Position numbers and translations under genes: made by a program. The notes beneath the pieces were generated by a model, which was not told where the DNA came from, searched no databases, and worked only from the letters and a program-made list of their open reading frames with translations. From CAIXSC01 sp046349915 (GTDB taxonomy: Bacteria > Planctomycetota > Planctomycetia > Pirellulales > Pirellulaceae): a DNA stretch of 64,000 nucleotides. Positions 44,022 through 52,454 of the stretch are shown here, piece after piece. Position 1 is the first letter of the stretch; each line of letters opens with the position of its first letter. The stretch spans positions 372,001 to 436,000 of the forward strand of contig JAXMBL010000004.1 in the NCBI GenBank assembly GCA_046349915.1, written 5' to 3'.

Positions 44022-44840
44022 ATGGCTCCATCATTCTCCCTCGCCGCCAAACGTTCGACGCATGCGACGCTCAATGCCGAATTGGCTCGCTTTAGCTTGG
44101 GAGCTGTCCCGAACCGCGAGAGTGCGTCGCGCTTGCGATCTTTGTTGGCGGATTCCCTTAGCGCGAAAGCGAACTCGCTTCGCGTTGAGTTCTCGCCGGC
44201 GCAATTTGATTACGCGGTAGTACTCGGCGAACGTCTTGTCTACGAAGGCCGCTTGCCGCGGTTCACCGAAGTTCGTGCGGAAGGTCTGCTGATGCGCTCA
44301 AGCGAGGCGGCGAAATGGCGGCGCTGCACGAATCGCCAGATTCTCTGGGACCTCGAGCGCAAGATCGACACGCGGAAATGGGTGATGTCGACTCGCGTTC
44401 ATCGCCCCCTGTCGATGATCACGGCCGGGCTGATCACCGGGCGGACGTTGGATCAAATCTCCGCCGCCAGCGGTCGCTGGTTGGAGCCGCACGCCCTGGT
44501 CTCGTCGGTTTTGATCGAGCAAATGTCTGATATCGTCGGAGCCTGGCTGGAGACGCTCCACCAATTCGATCTGGGACAGGTCTTCTCGCCCGCCAGCGAG
44601 TTTCGCCGTCTGGCGATTCCAAAGGTGGTCTGGTCGTTTCTCCCCGAACGAGCTCGCCAGTTCGTCTTGGAGGCTCACGATGCCATCGCGGATGGACGAG
44701 CGGTCGCGCCCGCTCGCTGGGATGTGCTTTACCCGGCCGCACGGCAGATTCTTCATCACGCGTTGCTTTTGAGTTACCTCGAGCTGTTGAGCCGGGAGAT
44801 CGACTCGATCTCAAGCGGGGACGAAGAATCCTCAGAGTAG
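44022..44840 (+). CDS. Protein of unknown function (second of a trio)
   Basis: The 272-residue protein starts at ATG 44022 after GGAGAG. No known domain is seen. Segments include FSPAQFDYAVVLGERLVYEG, RRCTNRQILWDLERKIDTRK and LISGRT-like helical parts (LITGRTLDQISAASGRWLEP). The C-terminus ends in an acidic tail (ISSGDEESSE). It is soluble by prediction. It lies between two other unknown genes of the same orientation and may be part of the same unit, though the gaps (245 and 283 bp) are large for one operon. Confidence 0.6.
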   Translation: MAPSFSLAAKRSTHATLNAELARFSLGAVPNRESASRLRSLLADSLSAKANSLRVEFSPAQFDYAVVLGERLVYEGRLPRFTEVRAEGLLMRSSEAAKWRRCTNRQILWDLERKIDTRKWVMSTRVHRPLSMITAGLITGRTLDQISAASGRWLEPHALVSSVLIEQMSDIVGAWLETLHQFDLGQVFSPASEFRRLAIPKVVWSFLPERARQFVLEAHDAIADGRAVAPARWDVLYPAARQILHHALLLSYLELLSREIDSISSGDEESSE

Positions 44841-45123
44841 CCAATGAAAAAACTCTGGGATTTAGCGTAACTCTAGTGAAGGCGGGGTCCTTTGGACTCC
44901 GCCGCGTCGCTTGCTGGGGACGCGGCGGAGGGGGCCGTGCCATGGGTGTCTCTCGCGACAAGGAACGACAAAATGTACCGACGATGTGACTCAGTGCGTA
45001 TGATGCTAGAGATTCACGGTGGGTGGCTCTTTGAGTTTGGAATCGGAGGTGGGCGTTATCAGCGCGTATCCTTGCCGCGCCGCGATTTAAACACCAAGAT
45101 GCTCTCTCCGGGGGACGTTTGTC

Positions 45124-46173
45124 ATGTCTCTAATTCCACGAACCGGCCGCTACATGCCCAAGGACCATCCCTTCTTCTCGCGCCAGAGTCTGTTCCGCGC
45201 GACCATCGAGCCGGCGCTGGGAGACGATGCGGGACGCGAGTGCATCGAACGCCACCTCAACGAACGTTGCCGAGAAGCGGCGTTGGCCGAATGGGATGCA
45301 GGGCGAGCTTCCGATCCACCGCTCGACTGGGGATTCTCGTCGGACGTCAACGCCGCGCTCCAAGACTACCTTCGCCGTACCAGTTCGCCGCCTGCCGATT
45401 CTTCAACTACTCCCCCGCCCCCCTCGCAAGCGACGCAAATTACTGACTCGTTGGCTGCTGCTCCGTCCACGCGGCACGCGCGTGCGATTGAATCTCGCAC
45501 TCCTTCTCGCGACTCTTCGCGCTCGTCACCAACGGAGATTCCGAGTGTGGTGATCGTCGGTGTTCGAGCGGGGGCTCGCGAACCCATCGTCGTGCGATCG
45601 GCGACTGCGTTCCCGGGGTGTGGTGCACGGAACAACGCGGAGGTTCCTGGCCCCGAGCAAACTCGTGGGCTCTTCCGAATCGTCGTCGAGCTCGCTGAGT
45701 TCCCTGCTGATGTCCGAGTTCTGCTACTCATGTTTCGGGCGGACGAGATCGCTCGCTTGGGACGATTACTCGAGGCGCCTCGTAGTACTCTCCTGCCTGA
45801 TTTCCATGACGGACTGGATGAGTTGCTGCGGAACACTCGGCCGCTACGGGATGCCACCGAGGCGGCGACGATCCTGCAACGACTCGCACGGGAATTTGCC
45901 GACCTCGAGGATGAACGTTGGCGATGCACGGAGGGGACCGCCAAAGGGATCGAGCAGAATCCGTTCGAGCCGGCTCGTGATCATCACGAACCGGTCAACG
46001 CTGCGTTGCGTCGTTACTTCTGGTTGGTCTCGTTGCTGGCCTCTACTCCTGTCTTCGAGAGAGATTTGAAGTTGCGCCGCGGCCAAAAGGTATTCGACGA
46101 AACGTTCCGAGTGGAATCGACTTTACGCTTCCCCTCGTCCGACTTGTACTGCGTGCTGATGGTCGATGGCTAA
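45124..46173 (+). CDS. Protein of unknown function (third of a trio)
   Basis: The 349-residue protein has an N-terminal ~80-residue domain (KDHPFFSRQSLFRATIEPAL, GRECIERHLNERCREAALAE), a Ser/Thr/Pro-rich linker (about 85-150, containing TPPPPSQAT) and a C-terminal ~190-residue domain (LFRIVVELAEFPADVRVLLL, LLPDFHDGLDELLRNTRPLR). None is recognised. It may be a two-domain adaptor. A GGGGGACG sequence precedes the ATG. A 10-bp inverted repeat follows the stop. Confidence 0.6.
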   Translation: MSLIPRTGRYMPKDHPFFSRQSLFRATIEPALGDDAGRECIERHLNERCREAALAEWDAGRASDPPLDWGFSSDVNAALQDYLRRTSSPPADSSTTPPPPSQATQITDSLAAAPSTRHARAIESRTPSRDSSRSSPTEIPSVVIVGVRAGAREPIVVRSATAFPGCGARNNAEVPGPEQTRGLFRIVVELAEFPADVRVLLLMFRADEIARLGRLLEAPRSTLLPDFHDGLDELLRNTRPLRDATEAATILQRLAREFADLEDERWRCTEGTAKGIEQNPFEPARDHHEPVNAALRRYFWLVSLLASTPVFERDLKLRRGQKVFDETFRVESTLRFPSSDLYCVLMVDG

Positions 46174-46191
46174 GGCCTGTCACATTTAGGG

Positions 46192-46230
46192 TTCGCCGGG
46201 ATTCGTCCAAAGTCGAACGGTCCCGGCGAA
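46192..46230. terminator. 10-bp inverted repeat after the third unknown gene
   Basis: Arms TTCGCCGGGA (46192-46201) and TCCCGGCGAA (46221-46230) are perfect complements with a 19-nt loop, 19 bp after the stop at 46173. No U-run follows. Confidence 0.5.
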
Positions 46231-46302
46231 TCCTCTGGCTTATCGTGGCACTCGCCGGGATTCTTGTTGGCGTTGTTGTTTGATTGGCGGGCGATTGTTC
46301 GC

Positions 46303-46376
46303 TGGCGACGGTCGGAATTCTTGCGAATTCCGCTACATCGGATGGCGACGGTCGGAATTCTTGCGAATTCCGCTAC
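46303..46376. repeat. Two 34-bp direct repeats with a GAATTC palindrome (family C)
   Basis: Copies at 46303-46336 and 46343-46376 are identical and spaced 40 bp apart. Each contains GGAATTC TTGC GAATTCC, a 7-bp inverted repeat. They lie upstream of the RTX gene. Confidence 0.75.
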
Positions 46377-46501
46377 GAGAGAAATTCGAGATTTTTCTTT
46401 CGGTGCGCGTCACAGCCAAGGGGACCCTGGCTATGTGAGGGGCGAGTGGGGAATTCACCCCCGCCAGACAACTCGCCAACTCAAGCACTAGGAACGCCCC
46501 C

Positions 46502-48163
46502 ATGGCCCGCCAAAACAACTCGAAACACCTCCGTCCCACCCAACGTCCTGCTTTCCGAGCCAGCCTGGAAACACTGGAAGATCGCCGAGTGATGGCGACC
46601 GCACAGCTTTCCAACGGCATCCTCTCGTTCTACGGCGATAGCGGCAATGACACGGTCGAAGTGTCGCAGCAGCAAGGAGTTGTGACGGCCGTGTGGAACT
46701 CGGGCGAGAGCATGCTTCAACAGCGGTTTAACGCGAGCTCGATTAAGGCAATTCAATTCGTCGGCGGGGCGGGGGACGATCGCTTCACGAATCGGACGGC
46801 TCTGCCCACTCGTGCCTGGGGCGATGCCGGGAACGATGTGATTGTCAGCGGGGATGGAAACGACGAAGTAGTGGGCGGAGCGGGTGACGATATCCTCTCG
46901 GCGGGCGCCGGCAACGATCGCATTTGGGGCGGGGACGGAAACGACGTCATCGTGGCGGGCAATGGCAACGATCTGGCCTACGGAGGCTATGGCGACGACC
47001 AACTGATCGGCGAACAGGGCGACGACCAGTTGCTGGGAGAAGACGGCGATGACCGAATCTACGGTGACGCGGGCCGCGATTCGCTTGAGGGAGGCCGAGG
47101 AAGCGACTTGCTCTATGGCGGCGTCGATAACGACAAGCTCTGGGGACAAGAAGGAACCGACGTGCTGGCGGGTCAAGAAGGGGCCGACTATCTCAACGGC
47201 GGGCTGGCCGGCGATTGGCTCTTCGGAGGCGACGGCGACGACACGCTGGTTGGCGAGGCAGGAAGTGATTCCCTCAGTGGTAATCGTGGTCGAGACTCGT
47301 TGTTTGGCGGCGACGACGGCGACTGGCTCTACGGTGGTGAAGATTACGACTGGCTCAAGGGAGAAGCTGGCAACGATGTGCTTGAAGGGGGGCCGGGGGG
47401 AAATAGTTTCGACGGCGGCACGGGCACGAACTCGCTTTACAATCGAGCCGATGTGTTGGGGTATCTCGCCCCAGAGGCGTTTGACGGGTTGACTGAACGT
47501 CAGTTGTCCAATATCGCCGCAGCCGCGGTCGCCAACTGGCGTGCCGTCGGCCTCAACACGCAGAACCTGCGAGTGGAATATCGGATCGCGGATCTGCCCG
47601 AAGGACGACTCGCCACCGCCCTCAGTCGCAACGATGGCTCGACCCTGATTTTGGTCGATGCGAATGCCGCGGGGATTGGCTGGTTTGTCGATCCCACGCC
47701 GACCAGGAACGAAGAGTTCTGGGGGATCACTGACGTCGCGGGTGTAACCATCACGGGCCCTGCCGCGGGCCGAATCGACTTGCTAACGGTCCTGCAACAC
47801 GAACTGGGGCACGCCGCTGGGATTGAACATCAGGACGGACTGAATCTCATGTCGCCCTACTTGGTCGATGGCCAACGTCTCATGCCCGATCGCTCGTTGC
47901 TGGCTACGCGTGGCACGGTGCAAGCGAACGCCGACGACTTGACCTCTGACCAGATCCGAGCCTTGATTTTGATCTTCTTTATATTGAAGAACCAGAACCG
48001 GCTCCAAGGGAACTTGACCAGCTACAACGCGACCTTTGGCACTCCGTCGATTCCCGGGACTTCTGCCAAGTCGATCTACAACTACCACCTGCAACGAAAC
48101 CCTGGGGTCAGCAAGATCCCCTCGATTGTCAACCCGTTCGCGCCTGGCAACATGTTCGGCTAA
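46502..48163 (+). CDS. RTX-repeat protein with matrixin-like zinc protease domain
   Basis: The N-terminus ends in LETLEDRRVMA, the planctomycete surface-protein signature near residues 20-31. Residues ~85-310 hold some 25 Ca2+-binding RTX nonapeptides of GGxGxDxxx type (GGAGDDILSA, GGDGNDVIVA and so on). The C-terminal domain contains HELGHAAGIEH (His433, His437, His443 with Glu434), a zinc metalloprotease motif, then DGLNLMSPYL as Met-turn. It is probably secreted and Ca2+-dependent. The RTX-protease order is reversed compared with serralysins, where repeats follow the protease. Length is 553 residues. Confidence 0.88.
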   Translation: MARQNNSKHLRPTQRPAFRASLETLEDRRVMATAQLSNGILSFYGDSGNDTVEVSQQQGVVTAVWNSGESMLQQRFNASSIKAIQFVGGAGDDRFTNRTALPTRAWGDAGNDVIVSGDGNDEVVGGAGDDILSAGAGNDRIWGGDGNDVIVAGNGNDLAYGGYGDDQLIGEQGDDQLLGEDGDDRIYGDAGRDSLEGGRGSDLLYGGVDNDKLWGQEGTDVLAGQEGADYLNGGLAGDWLFGGDGDDTLVGEAGSDSLSGNRGRDSLFGGDDGDWLYGGEDYDWLKGEAGNDVLEGGPGGNSFDGGTGTNSLYNRADVLGYLAPEAFDGLTERQLSNIAAAAVANWRAVGLNTQNLRVEYRIADLPEGRLATALSRNDGSTLILVDANAAGIGWFVDPTPTRNEEFWGITDVAGVTITGPAAGRIDLLTVLQHELGHAAGIEHQDGLNLMSPYLVDGQRLMPDRSLLATRGTVQANADDLTSDQIRALILIFFILKNQNRLQGNLTSYNATFGTPSIPGTSAKSIYNYHLQRNPGVSKIPSIVNPFAPGNMFG

Positions 48164-48168
48164 CTCAG

Positions 48169-48840
48169 CCTCGAGCCAAACAGTAGTGACTCAACCACGA
48201 ATCACACGAATTGAACGAACGAATGAATGAGTGATCGGGACTATATGTTCGAGCAACGTGACTGGCCGCAGTTGCTTGAGAAGGGGTTGATCCGAACGTG
48301 CGAGACACCCAACATTGGCTGCCCCCTCCGTCCCGATTCGTAAGATTCGAGTGATTCGTGGTCCACCACCTCTCGTGCCTGACCGCAGCGAATTCCGCCT
48401 CAAGCCGATCAGTATGGATTCAACCGCTAATCACCCGAATCGGACGAATGAGTGGTCGAGGCCAAGTTCGTTCAACGCGACTGGCCGCCGTTGCCTGAGA
48501 AGGGGTTGATCCGAACGTGCGAGATACCCAACAAAGGCTACCTCCTTCCGTCCCAATTTGTAGGATTCGAGCAATTCGTGGTCCACCACCTTCTGAGTCT
48601 CGCAGTTGCGAACCAAGTCTCGAGCCAATCAGAAGTGATTTGACCACGAATCACACGAATCGAACGAATGAGTGATCGGGACTATGTTCGAGCAACGCGA
48701 CTGGCCGCCGTTGCCTGAGAAGGGGTTGATCCGAACGTGTGAGATACCCAACAAAGGCTACCTCCTTCCGTCCCAATTCGTAGGATTCGAGCAATTCGTG
48801 GTCCACCCCTTCCGCGTCTGGTAGCCGCAAACTCAGCAAG
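48169..48840. repeat. Three tandem ~225-bp repeats
   Basis: Units start near 48169, 48398 and 48619. Each contains, in order, (A/T)CCACGAATCACACGAAT-like sequence, a CGACTGGCCGCCGTTGCCTG-like core, AAGGGGTTGATCCGAACGTG, and a terminal ATTCGTGGTCCACC. Copies 2 and 3 are closest. They fill the convergent gap between the RTX gene and the second sigma gene, where no real gene was found; minus-strand frames in them are shared because the repeat is. Confidence 0.75.
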
Positions 48841-48861
48841 CCTGGCGCCGTCCAACAAGCG

Positions 48862-49608
48862 TCACGATTCGTGGTTGCGACTCGGCAATGCGGATCGACA
48901 CCAGGCGTGGAGTTGCAGATCGACCAACTCCTGCTCCAGGTCTTCGATCGAATCGCTGTCCAGCAGCGAACGGAGTTGGTCGAGTAGGATCTCCGCAAAA
49001 CGAACTCGAGCACGTTGGAGAGTTTTACGAACGGAAGCGGCGGTGAAAGAACTTCCCGGCACTTCCCGCGACAAATCGGCTGCCGCTTGATCGGAAGTGG
49101 CGTCGGGGTTTCGCGCACGGTAATCGAGTACCGTGAAATAATTATGCCCCGCGGTCTCCTGCTCGAGACGCAGACGTTGCCACGCCTCGGCCAAAAGTTC
49201 CTCGCGGCAACTTTCCCGAAAGGCCAACTCGAGCGATTCGTTGGGAGTTAACTCGGGCGAGACTGCGTCCGGTAATCCTTCGCTCACCAAGAGATCTTTG
49301 GGCTGCTGCCGCCGATGTCGTTGTACTAACCGAATCACTGACGTCTTCACATAATCTCGAAAGCGTCCCTTTTCCGGGTTCGCATGCCGATAACGCCCCT
49401 GTATAAATCCCACGGCAAACTCTTGAAACAACTCGTCTGCCGCTTCGACGTTGCCTTCAAGTTTCAAGAGATAGCGGTAGATGGCCCCTGAATACCGTTC
49501 GAGCAGCTCTTCCTGTGCCGACTCCCTCAGTTCGCCATCTGCGGAAGCGTGAGCCTGACGCACGAGCGTCCAGATGGTGGAAATTCGGCTGATGTGAGGA
49601 GTCGACAT
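48862..49608 (-). CDS. ECF-like RNA polymerase sigma factor (second)
   Basis: The 248-residue protein has region 2 (LLERYSGAIYRYLLKLEGNV, ADELFQEFAVGFIQGRY, RFRDYVKTSVIRLVQRHRRQ) and a less typical region 4 (SDQAAADLSREVPGSSFTAA, SVRKTLQRARVRFAEILLDQ). The first sigma in this window is a different subgroup. The C-terminal tail is longer than usual. No kinase or anti-sigma gene is adjacent. A family A palindrome lies just upstream (49664-49684). Confidence 0.82.
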   Translation of the reverse strand: MSTPHISRISTIWTLVRQAHASADGELRESAQEELLERYSGAIYRYLLKLEGNVEAADELFQEFAVGFIQGRYRHANPEKGRFRDYVKTSVIRLVQRHRRQQPKDLLVSEGLPDAVSPELTPNESLELAFRESCREELLAEAWQRLRLEQETAGHNYFTVLDYRARNPDATSDQAAADLSREVPGSSFTAASVRKTLQRARVRFAEILLDQLRSLLDSDSIEDLEQELVDLQLHAWCRSALPSRNHES

Positions 49609-49663
49609 CGAAGCGATTGCTCCCGGATACTCGCCGAACCGCCGCCAGCGAGTTGTAAAAGTA

Positions 49664-49684
49664 CGACGGACTTCTAGTCCGTCG
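49664..49684. repeat. Family A palindrome between sigma and Gfo/Idh genes
   Basis: CGACGGACT TCT AGTCCGTCG, perfect arms. It lies downstream of the Gfo/Idh/MocA gene stop and upstream of the sigma gene (both minus strand). Confidence 0.75.
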
Positions 49685-49737
49685 CTTTGGGCCGTGGAGA
49701 AGGTTTTGTCGCCCCGCCATTTCCCCGACCGCGAGCC

Positions 49738-51042
49738 TTACCCTAACTTCCAGGGCGCGCGATAGGCTCGTTCAAGCATCGCGGCGGCCTCTGAGTCGTC
49801 GAGGATCTGTTCCTTCGCGGAATCCCAGCGGATCTTGCGCCCCGTGCGAATCGCGATGTTCCCCAAGTGGCAAGCACTCGCGCTGCGATGACCGATTTCG
49901 ACATCGCAGATGGGCAATTTACGAGTCTTAATGCACTCCAGGAAGTTTTTGTGGTGATTGCCGCTGACGTACAGCTTGACGTCGCCATCGCCCAAGGGAG
50001 CGGCGATCAAATCGGCCGGATCGCCGACGATCTTGCCGCGAGTTACTTGGATCTTGCCCTTCGAACCGATGAACGTCGCTCCATCCGGGATATCCTTCTG
50101 CTTCTGGCCCACGATCATCGTCACGTCGCCAGGATACTTGTACGTGACGCGGCAGGTCTCGCTGACTTCGTGCCACATTTTGGGGTGGAACGTAGCAACT
50201 CCTTCAATCTCCAACGGACCTGCGTCATCCACACCCATGCCCCAGTGAGCGATATCGATGTGATGAGCGCCGAAATTGGTCATCTGTCCGCCCGAGTAAT
50301 CCCAGAAGAAACGGAAGTTGTAATGCACTCGCTTCACGTTGTAGGGACGCTGAGCGGCGGGGCCGAGCCAGAACTCGTAGTCGAGTTCCGGGGGTGGCGA
50401 TGAGTCTGCGACTGGCTCGCCCGGATGATTGGGGCCCGGAATCCCCACCAGGATCGTCTCCAACTTGCCGATCCGACCCGATCGTACCAACTCGCACGCT
50501 TGCCGGAACTTGGCGTCCGATCGTTGCTGTGATCCCGTCTGCACGATCCGCTCATGCTTACGAGCGGCTTGAACCATCTTCCGTCCCTCGGAGATCGTGA
50601 GACTCAACGGCTTCTCGCAGTAAACATCCTTCCCGGCCTCGCACGCATGGATGGTCATCAACGCGTGCCAGTGGTCGGGCGTGCTGATCACGACCGCATC
50701 GACGTCTTTGCGTTCGAGCACCTTGCGGTAATCCGAGTAACCATCGCAGGTGCGGCCCGTCTGCTCGACCGCCTTCACCGCCTTGGAAAGCACTTCCTTA
50801 TCGACATCGCAGACGGCAACGGCGTTGTTCATGAACGCCTTGAGGTTGCCCAGCCCCTGATTCTTCACGCCAATGTGCGCTGTATTGATGCGATCATTCG
50901 CGCCAAAGGCCGAGCGTGGAACGAAGTAAGGCGCCGCAACGGCGCCCGTGACCGCGAGTCCCGAGGCAATCGCGGTGGTCTGGGCGACAAACGTTCGACG
51001 ATCCAGGTTCCGACGCTCCGCGCGCTGCTTTCGCTCGCTCAT
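49738..51042 (-). CDS. Tat-exported Gfo/Idh/MocA-family oxidoreductase
   Basis: The 434-residue protein carries a Tat signal (RRTFVAQTTAIASGLAVTGA), an NAD(P)-binding Rossmann domain starting INTAHIGVKNQGLGNL and the family motif DVYCEKPLS with the Lys catalytic position. VNYNF-like HYNFRFFWDYSGGQMTNFGAH and IDIAHWGM follow. The GxGxxG is modified to GVKNQG, as in many planctomycete paralogs. It should act on a sugar or inositol-like substrate in the periplasm, perhaps with tightly bound cofactor. The PQQ-like gene lies 36 bp upstream on the same strand and may be in one operon. Confidence 0.92.
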   Translation of the reverse strand: MSERKQRAERRNLDRRTFVAQTTAIASGLAVTGAVAAPYFVPRSAFGANDRINTAHIGVKNQGLGNLKAFMNNAVAVCDVDKEVLSKAVKAVEQTGRTCDGYSDYRKVLERKDVDAVVISTPDHWHALMTIHACEAGKDVYCEKPLSLTISEGRKMVQAARKHERIVQTGSQQRSDAKFRQACELVRSGRIGKLETILVGIPGPNHPGEPVADSSPPPELDYEFWLGPAAQRPYNVKRVHYNFRFFWDYSGGQMTNFGAHHIDIAHWGMGVDDAGPLEIEGVATFHPKMWHEVSETCRVTYKYPGDVTMIVGQKQKDIPDGATFIGSKGKIQVTRGKIVGDPADLIAAPLGDGDVKLYVSGNHHKNFLECIKTRKLPICDVEIGHRSASACHLGNIAIRTGRKIRWDSAKEQILDDSEAAAMLERAYRAPWKLG

Positions 51043-51078
51043 GTCATGCTCCTCGTTACCGCTCGACGCAAGAAATCA

Positions 51079-52359
51079 CTAGCCGCCAATCCGATACAGA
51101 TGCTCCGTCGTTCGCAAGATCAGCGAATCGCCGGCGACGACTGGCGAAGCCATCAAGCCTTTGTCTAGCTTGTTGCGCGAGATCAACTTGAACTCGCGGC
51201 CAGCCGCCACGACAAAACCCTCGCCATCCTCGTTGAAGAAATAGATGCGATCCGCGGTGGCGATCGGCGACGCGGTGAATGATCCACCCACCCGCTCTTG
51301 CCACACCACTTCGCCATCCGCCGCTTGAATGCAGGTGAGCACGCCGTTCTCGGCGCTCATGTACAACAAGTCGCCGACCAAGACGGGCGAACTGTACTTG
51401 GGAATACCCTTGGACTGCTTCCAGACGACGTGCGAGTTGGTGACGTCGCCTTTTCCATCCAGCTTGGCGGCGAACATCTTGAAACCGCCGTCCGCCGTGG
51501 TGAGATAAACCAGGCCATTGGAAGCCACGGGGCGCATCGACACGTTCATGCCGCCGCACTGCACTCGCCACAGCTCCTCGCCGGTCTTCGGATTGTAGGC
51601 GATCGAGGCGCCCGCGCTGGGATCGACTAACTGGGGCACTCCCGCTAATTCGATGATCTGAGGCGTGGCGTAGGCCTTCTTGATGTCGCCGTTGTCGCTG
51701 CCATACGAGATCTCGCGATCACGCCTCCAGACCGACTTGCCGGTGGTCTTGTCGAGCGCCGTGACATATTGAACGTCAAAGCCATCGAAGGTCAGGATCA
51801 GCAACTCGCCCCAAACAATGGGCGACGAAGCGGGTCCGCGATGATGATCGCACGGCAAGTCTTGCCTGGCCCAAATCGTCTTTCCGGTCGCCGTGTCGAT
51901 GCAGGCGGTCCCCGCGGAACCGAAGTGAGCGTACAACCGCCCTTCCTCAATCACCGGGGTCGACGAGGCATAGCTGTTGCGAGCAATGCAGAACGCCGGC
52001 TTCTCGATTTCAAACAAGGTGATGTCGCGAGCGATCTTGCCTGTCTCCAGATCGACCTGAAGGACCGACAATTTCTTGCCGTCGGCGGTCGCCGTGGTCA
52101 GCCAGACCTGCTGACCCCAGACGACGGGCGACGACCAAGCCTTGCCGTGAATCGGCGTCTTCCAACGCACATGCTCCGACTCGCTCCATTGAGTCGGCAG
52201 GTTCTTCGAGCGACTGATGCCGTCGCCTGATGGTCCTCGGAACTGCGACCACGGCTCGTCCGCCCGCGCGGTCAGTCCGAGCACGGGAACTCGACTGTCA
52301 TTGATGGTCGCGACGAGTGCCGCAACGGAAAATGCGACCACAAACGTTAGGCGAAGCAT
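51079..52359 (-). CDS. PQQ-like beta-propeller repeat protein
   Basis: I chose the ATG at 52359 (MLRLTFVVAFSVAALVATIN) as it begins a signal peptide; the frame is open upstream to 52587. The mature protein starts EPWSQFRGPSGDGISRSKNL, then has blades DLETGKIARDITL, DTATGKTIWARQDL, DKTTGKSVWRRDREI and NPKTGEELWRVQ. Length is 426 residues. The gene sits 36 bp upstream of Gfo/Idh/MocA, a frequent planctomycete neighbour, and follows the RsbU-type phosphatase on the same strand. Confidence 0.88.
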   Translation of the reverse strand: MLRLTFVVAFSVAALVATINDSRVPVLGLTARADEPWSQFRGPSGDGISRSKNLPTQWSESEHVRWKTPIHGKAWSSPVVWGQQVWLTTATADGKKLSVLQVDLETGKIARDITLFEIEKPAFCIARNSYASSTPVIEEGRLYAHFGSAGTACIDTATGKTIWARQDLPCDHHRGPASSPIVWGELLILTFDGFDVQYVTALDKTTGKSVWRRDREISYGSDNGDIKKAYATPQIIELAGVPQLVDPSAGASIAYNPKTGEELWRVQCGGMNVSMRPVASNGLVYLTTADGGFKMFAAKLDGKGDVTNSHVVWKQSKGIPKYSSPVLVGDLLYMSAENGVLTCIQAADGEVVWQERVGGSFTASPIATADRIYFFNEDGEGFVVAAGREFKLISRNKLDKGLMASPVVAGDSLILRTTEHLYRIGG

Positions 52360-52454
52360 GGTGGAGTTAGGAGTTGGGAGAGCGGCGGCGGGCGGGACAG
52401 GCGACAAACTCGCCTGCGAGCGCGATAGCGGACGCGGCATGGGGCGGTTCTCCG

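Noticed and set aside
48169..48840. Possible CRISPR array or repeated gene
   Set aside because: Long diverged repeats without spacers; the shared minus-strand frame has stops and no ribosome site.
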